NCBI GenBank assembly: GCA_963991145.1
Contig: CAXDOZ010000071.1
Location: 1-11,903, forward strand
DNA: 11,903 bases
Source: CAXDOZ01 sp963991145
Lineage (GTDB): Bacteria > Bacteroidota > Bacteroidia > Chitinophagales > JABDMM01
Direction: 5' to 3'
The translations under genes and the position numbers were made by a program. A model generated the notes under the pieces. The model searched no databases. It was not told the origin of the DNA and saw only the letters and a program-made list of their open reading frames with translations. This document shows, one piece after another, positions 6,247 to 11,903 of the stretch (positions are counted from its first letter, which is position 1; each line of letters opens with the position of its first letter).

Positions 6247-7551
6247 ATGGCAAAATACTACCTTCTTATCGCTTGTTTATGCGGCATTTTTTATTCGTCG
6301 GATTTGAATAGCCAGGGTCTAGCATTCAATTGGCAAGCGCGAGCCTCATTGCCAGAAGCTGTATCAAATAATGCTGTTTGCGCATGGACAAACCAGTCGG
6401 GTCAGAGGTTTGCATTTAGCTTTGGAGGAATCGATACAAGCAAACAGTTTTCGGGTATTCACTTGAGATCTTATAGGTATGATTACAATAGTGACCAGTG
6501 GACTGCGATTGCCAGTATCCCTGACACTCTTGGGAAGATTGCAATGGGAGCTTCGATGGTGAAGGATAAGATTTATGTGATAGGAGGGTATCATGTATTC
6601 GCCAATGGGGGAGAGCTCTCTTCGGATAAAGTTCATGTCTTCAATCCTCAGACAAATTTATGGGAAGCAGATGCAGCTTCAATTCCCGTTGCTATTGATG
6701 ACCATGTTCAGCTTGTATGGCGGGACAGTCTGATATTTGTGATCACAGGATGGAGCGATGTCACGAATATTCCCAACGTTCAGATCTTCAACCCAAGCAC
6801 CAATCAATGGTCAGTAGGTACTTCTGTTCCGGATAACAATCTCTATAAGGCTTTTGGGGCAAGTGGAATTCTTGTGGGAGACACGATCGTGTATACCGGA
6901 GGAGCGCGGTCTACTTTTAACTTTCCATTGTCTCAGTCAATAAGATTTGGTGTTATTGATCCTGCAGATCCTACTCAAATAAGTTGGTTTGAGAAATCGG
7001 ATACCAATGCTCTTGGATACAGGCAGGCAGCCGTAAATGTTGACGGTTTTGCAGTTTGGTTTGGAGGCAGTGATCAATCCTATAATTATGACGGCTTAGC
7101 ATACACTGATGGTTCTGGTGTTCCTGCTGAGAGTAAGATCGAGTTCTTGAATCCACTTGATCTGAGCATTCGAGTTATTCAAGACACGCTTCCTGCTATC
7201 ATGGATCTTCGAGGGATTGCAGATTTTGGAAATAACTCCTTCCTGCTTGCAGGTGGAATGGAACAGAATCAGACAGTAACTGATCGTGTGCTTTTTATTG
7301 ATCTGCTGGCTACTTCAATCGATGAGGTAGAAGAAGCATTTGAACCAAATATTCGAATCCAAAGCAATCGAATCTATTGGGAAGCTTTTGGATCAACTGA
7401 ATCTAATGCAACCGTCTTTGATCTGAGTGGGAAGATGATCGCTACAGATCTCCAATCAGGAGACCTTTTGGACCTTGAGATCGGGATTGTAATTGTTGAG
7501 TTGATCTCTGAAGGCGAAAGGTATAGCAGAGTTGTGGGGATTGGCAATTAA
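6247..7551 (+). CDS. Secreted kelch-repeat protein with T9SS-like tail
   Basis: I chose ATG 6247 (434 residues) over the in-frame TTG at 6232 because it begins a clean signal peptide, MAKYYLLIACLCGIF, with cleavage probably near NSQG (about 23). Kelch-type blades are visible: FSFGGID at about 58-64, IYVIGGY with VHVFNPQTNLWE at about 109-140, VQIFNPSTNQW at about 178-188, VYTGGARS at about 215-222, AVWFGGSD at about 269-276 and FLLAGGME at about 332-339. These suggest a beta-propeller of about six blades. The last ~65 residues (ATVFDLSGKMI, GIVIVELISEGERYSRVV) look like a T9SS type A sorting domain but lack the usual PNP motif. By family knowledge kelch propellers bind protein or sugar; the partner here is unknown. 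It is monocistronic and divergent from polX. A weak -7-like TCAATTTG is at 6237-6244. Confidence 0.85.
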   Translation: MAKYYLLIACLCGIFYSSDLNSQGLAFNWQARASLPEAVSNNAVCAWTNQSGQRFAFSFGGIDTSKQFSGIHLRSYRYDYNSDQWTAIASIPDTLGKIAMGASMVKDKIYVIGGYHVFANGGELSSDKVHVFNPQTNLWEADAASIPVAIDDHVQLVWRDSLIFVITGWSDVTNIPNVQIFNPSTNQWSVGTSVPDNNLYKAFGASGILVGDTIVYTGGARSTFNFPLSQSIRFGVIDPADPTQISWFEKSDTNALGYRQAAVNVDGFAVWFGGSDQSYNYDGLAYTDGSGVPAESKIEFLNPLDLSIRVIQDTLPAIMDLRGIADFGNNSFLLAGGMEQNQTVTDRVLFIDLLATSIDEVEEAFEPNIRIQSNRIYWEAFGSTESNATVFDLSGKMIATDLQSGDLLDLEIGIVIVELISEGERYSRVVGIGN

Positions 7552-7558
7552 GTATTCA

Positions 7559-7608
7559 ATTTTGCAAAATTGCAAATCTGCAGATTTGAGAAATCCGCCC
7601 GAAGGGCG
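7559..7608 (+). repeat. TGCA-rich palindromes and small GC hairpin after the kelch gene
   Basis: The stretch holds a 12-bp palindrome ATTTTGCAAAAT (7559-7570), a 16-bp perfect palindrome CAAATCTGCAGATTTG (7573-7588) and a hairpin CGCCC-GAA-GGGCG (7596-7608). No T-tract follows, so these are not a typical terminator. The composition resembles the TGCA-rich repeat at 1595-1622. Confidence 0.6.
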
Positions 7609-7621
7609 AAAAAGAGAGCAT

Positions 7622-7653
7622 AAAAAAACCCTGACGAAGCAAGCTTGTCAGGG
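7622..7653 (-). terminator. Rho-independent terminator of rplU-rpmA
   Basis: On the minus strand, the 7-bp stem CCCTGAC...GTCAGGG (arms 7647-7653 and 7629-7635) can be extended inward by AAG/CTT. It is followed by seven Ts (7622-7628 as As on the plus strand). It lies 24 bp after the L27 stop. On the plus strand the hairpin is followed by a weaker T-rich run, so it may also stop the kelch transcript. Confidence 0.9.
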
Positions 7654-7676
7654 ATCTTTATTTTGAGATGATGCAA

Positions 7677-8318
7677 TTAAGCGTTCATCAATTCTTTTGC
7701 CTGTGCAGCCCAATCGTCTTTTAGGGCTTTAGTTGAAACCTTTCCAACAATTGCATCAAGTGCAGTCCATTCAGTTTCAGTACACTTTGAGATTTGCTCG
7801 TAAGTGAAGATTCCAACACCGTTAAGCTTCTTCTCCATAGCAGGACCAAGACCTCCGATCTTTTTAAGATCACTGGTATCGTCAGCAGAAGCAGATCCGA
7901 TCACTGCAATTACAGCCTCGATTCCTGCATCCTCAGTTGCTGGAGCCTCTTCCTTAGCTGGAGTTTCTTTTACTTCAGCAGCTGGCTTTTCTTCTTTCTT
8001 AGGTGCTTCCTTCTTTGGGGCAGCTTTCTTAGCAGGAGCTTCTTTCACTGCAATTTCAGTATCTCCGATTGGAAGAACTGAAACGAAAGTTCGTCCTTTC
8101 GCTTTTGTGGTGAATGTTACAACACCTTCTTGCATAGCGAAGATGGTGTGGTCTTTACCCATTCCTACACCGCTACCAGGGTGGAATTTTGTTCCTCTCT
8201 GACGAATGATGATGTTACCTGGGATTGCAACCTGACCACCGTAAAGCTTAACACCAAGTCGTTTACTTTCCGAGTCGCGTCCGTTCCGTGTACTACCTTG
8301 ACCTTTCTTATGAGCCAT
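7677..8318 (-). CDS. rpmA: Ribosomal protein L27 with C-terminal helix-hairpin-helix-like extension
   Basis: Residues 1 to about 85 are a complete L27: MAHKKGQGSTRNGRDSESKR, GGQVAIPGNIIIRQRG, GVGMGKDHTIFA. Its N-terminus reaches the peptidyl-transferase centre of the 50S subunit by family knowledge. L27 normally ends at about 85-90 residues; here the frame runs to 213. An Ala/Lys/Glu/Pro-rich linker (about 91-145) leads to a folded-looking domain at about 147-213: DLKKIGGLGPAMEKKLNGVG, FTYEQIS, then DDWAAQAKEL. That pattern resembles the helix-hairpin-helix-like modules that follow some Bacteroidota L21 proteins and other proteins. No frameshift is evident. The start ATG is 20 bp after the rplU stop, in the usual rplU-rpmA order, and the pair shares the promoter upstream of rplU and the terminator at 7622-7653. 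Confidence 0.95.
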   Translation of the reverse strand: MAHKKGQGSTRNGRDSESKRLGVKLYGGQVAIPGNIIIRQRGTKFHPGSGVGMGKDHTIFAMQEGVVTFTTKAKGRTFVSVLPIGDTEIAVKEAPAKKAAPKKEAPKKEEKPAAEVKETPAKEEAPATEDAGIEAVIAVIGSASADDTSDLKKIGGLGPAMEKKLNGVGIFTYEQISKCTETEWTALDAIVGKVSTKALKDDWAAQAKELMNA

Positions 8319-8338
8319 GATCTATAGTTTTTAAGCGC

Positions 8339-8644
8339 TTAGGCGATCTTTTCGATTGTGATCTTAGTCAATGCCTGACGGTGACCATTCTTAACACGGT
8401 AACCTTTACGGCGCTTCTTCTTAAATACAATTACTTTATCATCTTTCAGGTGCTCAATGATCTTAGCAGTAACCTTACCCTTAACTGTAGGGGTACCAAC
8501 GGTTACTTTGCCACCATCACTTTTCAATAGCACTTGATCGAAATCTACTTTATCTCCTTCCTTGCCGTCAAGACGGTTAACGAACAGCTCTTGTCCTTTC
8601 TCTACCTTAAGTTGTTGACCAGCAATGTTTACAATAGCGTACAT
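8339..8644 (-). CDS. rplU: Ribosomal protein L21
   Basis: This 50S subunit protein binds 23S rRNA. The start is ATG at 8644, giving MYAIVNIAGQQLKVEKGQ and 101 residues, close to the family norm of about 103. An upstream in-frame ATG at 8668 would add eight residues (MRFQILRI) but lies in the promoter, so it is rejected. Visible L21 features are the VNIAGQQ strand, GDKVDFDQVLL, VGTPTVKGKVTAKI and the basic VFKKKRRKGYRVKNGHRQ near the C-terminus, where the consensus is K-RR-K-Y-G-HR. Unlike the longer L21 of some Bacteroidota it has no C-terminal extension; the extension sits on L27 instead. A good Bacteroidota promoter lies just upstream. Confidence 0.97.
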   Translation of the reverse strand: MYAIVNIAGQQLKVEKGQELFVNRLDGKEGDKVDFDQVLLKSDGGKVTVGTPTVKGKVTAKIIEHLKDDKVIVFKKKRRKGYRVKNGHRQALTKITIEKIA

Positions 8645-8665
8645 AATGCGCAGAATTTGGAAGCG

Positions 8666-8697
8666 CAAAGATATGACTCTCCGCCTGATTTGACAAA
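8666..8697 (-). promoter_or_regulatory. Bacteroidota-type promoter for rplU-rpmA
   Basis: On the minus strand TATCTTTG (8666-8673) exactly matches the TAnnTTTG -7 box. TTTG (8694-8697), 20 bp upstream, matches the -33 box. Transcription should start around 8659, leaving a leader of about 15 nt before the L21 ATG. An A/T inverted repeat (8711-8728) lies just upstream of the -33 box. Confidence 0.85.
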
Positions 8698-8796
8698 CGA
8701 AAATCGGGATTATTTTTTGGAAAAAATAGTTTGGGTTTAATGCATAGAATTAGTCTGGAATCTGGGTGTAATTTATGACTGGAAAAATGAACATTA

Positions 8797-8910
8797 GGGC
8801 TTGCCCCTACAAGCGAAGCTTCGTAGGGGGTGGGTTAAATAACGTTTGCATTGCCCTCCGTAGCATTGCGAAGGAGGGTGCTTCGTCAGCCATAGCTTTG
8901 GTGAAGGAGT
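8797..8910. repeat. Hairpin-rich intergenic repeat cluster
   Basis: Three stem-loops lie in a row. The first (8804-8829) pairs CCCCTAC with GTAGGGG and extends through AAGC/GCTT around a GAA loop with one bulged C. The second pairs CCCTCC (8854-8859) with GGAGGG (8873-8878). The third pairs CTTCGTCAG (8881-8889) with TTTGGTGAAG (within 8898-8906), including G-T pairs. The second and third also share an imperfect direct repeat of the form TAGC-N-TTG...GAAGGAG (8861-8876 and 8893-8908). No coding frame or T-tract is associated. Such sequences resemble dispersed palindromic repeats, but copy number cannot be seen here. The whole gap 8645-8939 otherwise holds only the rplU promoter. Confidence 0.7.
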
Positions 8911-8928
8911 GATCAATCATATCACCCT

Positions 8929-8936
8929 ATCTTAGC
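8929..8936 (+). promoter_or_regulatory. Weak -7-like box before the GH3 gene
   Basis: TATCTTAG differs from TAnnTTTG at one position and lies 3 bp before the GTG start. If used, the transcript would be almost leaderless. The nearest upstream TTTG (8897-8900) is 28 bp away, too far for a normal -33 box, so support is weak. Confidence 0.3.
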
Positions 8937-8939
8937 CCT

Positions 8940-10439
8940 GTGGGTCTAAAATCACTTCTAGCAAAGCCAATCGCGAAGATGATTGTGCGTAAGCGACAGT
9001 CAGAACAGCGTGATGCTATAAAATGGCAGCAGTATTGGCTTAAGAAGCTTACTGAAAAGGCTCAGGATACTCAGTTTGGTCGTGATCATGATTTCAAGGG
9101 AATTCACTCGCATAAGGATCTAGTAGAAAGAGTTCCAATCAATGATTACGAGGGATTAAGAAGTTATATCGATAGGGTAGTTGCCGGAGAAAGGGATATT
9201 CTTTGGCCGGGAAAGCCATCCTATCTATGCAAAACCTCTGGCACTACTTCAGGCGCAAAGTATATTCCTCTTACTAAAGAGTCATTACCCTACCACATTA
9301 CAGCCGCAAGAGACTCCTTGCTTCATTACGTTTCAGAATCTGGAAATGCGGACTTCTTTGATCATAAGATGATATTCCTTCAGGGATCGCCGGTAATGGA
9401 AGCCGTCAATAACTTACCTGTAGGGAGGCTTTCTGGTATTGTGTATCACCACGTTCCAAAGGTCCTGATGAGAAATAGAATGCCTTCTTATCAAACAAAC
9501 ATTATTGAAGATTGGGAGGAGAAAGTAGGCAGGATTGCAGAGGAAACACTTGGAGAGGATATGAGTCTTATCTCTGGAATTCCGCCCTGGGTTGTTATGT
9601 ATTTTGAGCGTTTACTAGAGATCTCCGGTAAAAGCAGCATTAAGGAGGTCTTCCCAAAATTTGAGCTCTTTGTTCATGGTGGAGTCAATTACTCGCCCTA
9701 TAAACAGCGCATTGAGAGTCTAATTGGTTTCGAGATCCCAACTATTGAAACTTACCCCGCATCAGAGGGATTCATCGCTTACCAGGATTCTCAGCAACAC
9801 GAGGGATTAAGGCTAAATGTGAATGCAGGAATGTACTTCGAATTCATTCCCACTTCCGAGATTCATAAGGAGAATCCTACTCGCTTAAGTCTTGGTGAAG
9901 TAGAACGAGATGTGAATTATGCGCTTGTACTCCATACAAATGCCGGTTTATGGGGTTACCTGATTGGAGATACGATCAAGTTCACCGATTTGGAATTTTT
10001 TAGGATCAAGGTCACTGGAAGGATCAAGCATTACATTTCTGCTTTCGGAGAGCACGTCATAGGAGAAGAGGTAGAAAAGGCAATGATGGAAGCTTGCAAA
10101 GAAACCGGAGCAGAGGTATTAGAATTTAGTCTTGCACCTCAGGTGAATCCGCCCGAAGGGCTGCCTTTTCACGAGTGGTTGGTAGAGTTTTCAAGGCCTC
10201 CGGCCGATGAAGAACAGTTCGCAGATCTGATCGATAAGGGAATGCAGGCAGCAAATCCATATTATAAGGATCTTATTGAGGGTGCGGTTCTAAAACCAAT
10301 CGTCCTTACCATCCTCCCGAAGGGAGCATTCAGAGATTATATGGAGTCAATTGGAAAGCTTGGAGGACAAAACAAGGTTCCAAGATTGACAAACGATCGA
10401 AAGCTTGCCGATTCTATTCTTGCGCTTGTCGGTAAGTAA
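8940..10439 (+). CDS. GH3 family acyl-adenylating / acyl-amino acid synthetase-like protein
   Basis: The 499 residues match the bacterial GH3 type, relatives of plant GH3/JAR1 enzymes in the ANL superfamily. These activate a carboxylic acid with ATP and join it to an amino acid; bacterial substrates are unknown. Visible motifs are the phosphate-binding CKTSGTTSGAKYIP at 97-110, TYPASEGFIAYQ at 271-282, GYLIGDTIKF at 339-348, VTGRIKHYISAFGEHV at 358-373 and the C-terminal GGQNKVPRL at 475-483 with conserved K479. All expected catalytic regions are present, so it should be active. It is cytoplasmic, with no signal peptide. The start is GTG at 8940; an in-frame stop at 8910-8912 and no ATG before residue 14 support it. 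It precedes rseP by 55 bp on the same strand, but rseP appears to have its own promoter. Confidence 0.9.
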   Translation: MGLKSLLAKPIAKMIVRKRQSEQRDAIKWQQYWLKKLTEKAQDTQFGRDHDFKGIHSHKDLVERVPINDYEGLRSYIDRVVAGERDILWPGKPSYLCKTSGTTSGAKYIPLTKESLPYHITAARDSLLHYVSESGNADFFDHKMIFLQGSPVMEAVNNLPVGRLSGIVYHHVPKVLMRNRMPSYQTNIIEDWEEKVGRIAEETLGEDMSLISGIPPWVVMYFERLLEISGKSSIKEVFPKFELFVHGGVNYSPYKQRIESLIGFEIPTIETYPASEGFIAYQDSQQHEGLRLNVNAGMYFEFIPTSEIHKENPTRLSLGEVERDVNYALVLHTNAGLWGYLIGDTIKFTDLEFFRIKVTGRIKHYISAFGEHVIGEEVEKAMMEACKETGAEVLEFSLAPQVNPPEGLPFHEWLVEFSRPPADEEQFADLIDKGMQAANPYYKDLIEGAVLKPIVLTILPKGAFRDYMESIGKLGGQNKVPRLTNDRKLADSILALVGK

Positions 10440-10452
10440 ACAATTACGAGCC

Positions 10453-10460
10453 TATTTTTG
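10453..10460 (+). promoter_or_regulatory. Candidate -7 box for rseP
   Basis: TATTTTTG matches the TAnnTTTG -7 consensus in the gap between the GH3 gene and rseP. A TTG at 10427-10429 is 23 bp upstream, slightly far but possible as the -33 box. Transcription would start near 10467, about 28 nt before the ATG. Confidence 0.6.
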
Positions 10461-10494
10461 TAATCTTGCAGCTTCTTAATTTACGAGTGTTTCT

Positions 10495-11811
10495 ATGGAC
10501 GTATTGATAATGGCCGCTCAACTTATCCTGTCGTTGACCATACTGGTTTTCGTGCATGAGATGGGTCACTTTTTGGCAGCCAAAGCATTTGGTATCAAGG
10601 TGGAGAAGTTCTATATCTTCTTTGATGCCTGGGGAAAGAAACTGTTCTCATTCAAGAGAGGGGAAACGGAATACGGAATCGGATGGCTTCCTTTAGGAGG
10701 ATATGTGAAGATCGCCGGAATGGTGGATGAAAGCATGGACAAAGAGGCAATGGCAGCCGAGCCACAGCCATGGGAGTTCAGATCAAAGCCAGCCTGGCAA
10801 AGATTGATTGTGATGATAGGTGGTATCGTAATGAATATCATCCTGGGAATCATCATTTACACCTTCTACCTCAGCTTCTACAGTCAGCAGTATCTTCCAA
10901 ATTCAGAGCTTCAGGAAAGCGGAGTGTTCGTGTATGAAGCGGGAGAGGAGCTTGGCTTTGAACAGGGTGATTGGATAGTTGCCGTGAATGGAAAGGAAGT
11001 CGAGCGATATAAGGACATCCGTTCTCCAAAATTCTTCTTTGGATCAACTGTAACTGTTGTTCGTGATGGAGAAGAGATGGATATCAAACTGCCTGGTAAT
11101 CTCTTCAAGCAGTTGAGTTCTCCTCTTTTCGACCCGATGTATCAATCGGTATACTTTCAGCAGTTTTCAGAAACCAGTCTGAATGTAGATGCTGCCCTTG
11201 AGCCAGGAGATAGATTCATGAAAATCGGAGAGACTGAGATCCAAAATTTCAAACAATTCAGCGATTCCCTGAAAGCACATAAAGATTCGGAGCTTTCTTT
11301 TACAATGCTTCGAGGAGAAGAGTCATTTGATATTGAACTTCTAATTGATACAAGTGGTCTTATCGGCTTTCAGCCGGATGTTCGTTTAGATGACTACTAT
11401 CAAATGGAAGCTTATACAATGGGGAAGGCTTTCAAGTTTGGTCTTAAAGACGCAGTAAATACCCTGGTTCTTCAGGTTCTAGGATTTTCAAAACTCTTCT
11501 CTGGAGATGTAGACCCCAGAGAATCTGTCGCAAGTCCAATTGGAATCGCTAAGCTTTTTGGCTCAACCTGGCAGTGGGATCGCTTTTGGTTAATGACTGC
11601 CCTGATCTCCATGATCCTTGCATTTATGAATTTCTTACCTATCCCGGCACTTGATGGAGGACATATCGTTTTCCTTCTGATTGAGATCGTTCGTGGTAAG
11701 CCGGTCAGCGAGAAAGTATTAGAAAAAGCTCAGATCGTAGGGATGATCTTATTGTTGACTTTAATGGTCTTCGCAGTAGGAAATGACATCCTCAAAGGCT
11801 TTGGAATTTAG
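10495..11811 (+). CDS. rseP: RIP metalloprotease RseP (site-2 protease)
   Basis: This inner-membrane zinc protease cuts membrane segments of anti-sigma factors and remnant signal peptides by family knowledge. The 438 residues are typical. The first membrane segment carries HEMGH at 21-25 (zinc ligands H21, H25; catalytic E22). The GxxxN segment follows at about 102-128 (RLIVMIGGIVMNIILG). Two PDZ domains occupy about 135-200 and 225-290. The C-terminal membrane part has NFLPIPALDGGH at 379-390 with third zinc ligand D387, then a last hydrophobic segment at about 413-428. ATG 10495 is preferred; ATG 10510 (residue 6) is possible. The local target, such as an RseA-like protein, is not in the window. 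The stop codon lies between the -33 and -7 boxes of the downstream tRNA gene. Confidence 0.96.
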   Translation: MDVLIMAAQLILSLTILVFVHEMGHFLAAKAFGIKVEKFYIFFDAWGKKLFSFKRGETEYGIGWLPLGGYVKIAGMVDESMDKEAMAAEPQPWEFRSKPAWQRLIVMIGGIVMNIILGIIIYTFYLSFYSQQYLPNSELQESGVFVYEAGEELGFEQGDWIVAVNGKEVERYKDIRSPKFFFGSTVTVVRDGEEMDIKLPGNLFKQLSSPLFDPMYQSVYFQQFSETSLNVDAALEPGDRFMKIGETEIQNFKQFSDSLKAHKDSELSFTMLRGEESFDIELLIDTSGLIGFQPDVRLDDYYQMEAYTMGKAFKFGLKDAVNTLVLQVLGFSKLFSGDVDPRESVASPIGIAKLFGSTWQWDRFWLMTALISMILAFMNFLPIPALDGGHIVFLLIEIVRGKPVSEKVLEKAQIVGMILLLTLMVFAVGNDILKGFGI

Positions 11812-11840
11812 TAGGCCTTATTGCTATCTTTGCAGGCCTA
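11800..11840 (+). promoter_or_regulatory. Promoter of tRNA-Leu with inverted repeat around the -7 box
   Basis: TTTG at 11800-11803, inside the last codons of rseP, and TATCTTTG at 11825-11832 are spaced by 21 bp and fit the Bacteroidota promoter consensus. The -7 box is enclosed by an inverted repeat, TAGGCCT (11812-11818) and AGGCCTA (11834-11840). Transcription would start around 11839, just before the tRNA 5' end at 11848. Confidence 0.8.
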
Positions 11841-11847
11841 ATTCTTC

Positions 11848-11903
11848 GCCCGGGTGGCGGAACTGGTAGACGCGCTGGATTCAAAATCCAGTTCTGGCAA
11901 CAG
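11848..11903 (+). tRNA. tRNA-Leu(CAA), 5' part cut by the window end
   Basis: The sequence starts with acceptor strand GCCCGGG, T8, G9 and a D-arm with GGTAGACGC. The anticodon stem CTGGA/TCCAG (11875-11879 and 11887-11891) encloses the loop TTCAAAA with anticodon CAA at 11882-11884, which reads UUG leucine codons. The start of a long variable arm (TTCTGGCAACAG) is visible, as expected for a class II tRNA. The T-arm and 3' acceptor strand lie beyond the window. Confidence 0.95.

Noticed and set aside
7596..7608. CGCCC-GAA-GGGCG hairpin as terminator of the kelch gene
   Set aside because: It is followed by As, not Ts, on the plus strand. The stronger hairpin at 7629-7653 fits termination better.
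7794..8202. Plus-strand reading frames of 95 and 132 codons opposite L27
   Set aside because: They are antisense to the real L27 linker; the Ser/Phe/Ala-rich composition is the mirror of its Lys/Ala/Glu codons.
8645..8668. Longer L21 with eight extra N-terminal residues (start at 8668)
   Set aside because: The extra codons overlap the promoter -7 box, and MYAIVNIAGQQ is the normal L21 start.

Overview
The window looks like the chromosome of a member of the Bacteroidota, most likely Flavobacteriales-like. The evidence is: two cell-surface proteins with type IX secretion (T9SS) style C-termini, a DUF1573 lipoprotein, a carboxypeptidase-regulatory-like exported protein, Bacteroidota-type promoters with a TAnnTTTG -7 box and a TTTG-like -33 box, and no obvious reliance on strong Shine-Dalgarno sites. 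No phage, plasmid or complete insertion sequence is visible. The region is mostly housekeeping, with two patches of repeat-rich DNA between genes.

Layout. 1-1584 (+): 3' end of a large T9SS-secreted adhesin-like protein, closed by a strong UUCG-tetraloop terminator. 1661-2307: a small cassette holding a GxxExxY (PD-(D/E)xK nuclease fold) gene on the minus strand, framed by inverted arrays of a 9-bp CACAGAGGG-type repeat. This is the most mobile-element-like part of the window. 2373-2999 (+): a small exported regulatory-domain protein. 3002-6232 (-): polX-like gene, DUF1573 lipoprotein, ruvX and def, read in that order; the last three are packed with a 1-bp gap and a 4-bp overlap. 6247-7551 (+): secreted kelch protein, divergent from polX with only 14 bp between the starts. 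7677-8644 (-): rplU-rpmA ribosomal operon with a clear promoter and terminator; L27 carries an unusual C-terminal helix-hairpin-helix-like extension. 8797-8910: hairpin-rich intergenic repeat. 8940-10439 (+): GH3-family adenylating enzyme. 10495-11811 (+): rseP site-2 protease. 11848 to the window end (+): 5' part of a tRNA-Leu(CAA), whose promoter overlaps the end of rseP.

How the genes work together. Def removes formyl groups from new proteins, L21 and L27 build the 50S subunit, RuvX acts in rRNA processing or recombination, and RseP controls envelope stress and cleaves membrane segments. The polX-like protein keeps every expected PHP metal ligand, but an ungapped comparison with DNA polymerase beta shows two of the three catalytic aspartates replaced, so it is probably a phosphoesterase/nuclease and not a polymerase. 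The best candidates for something not well described are the repeat-framed GxxExxY cassette, the L27 fusion and the polymerase-dead PolX.
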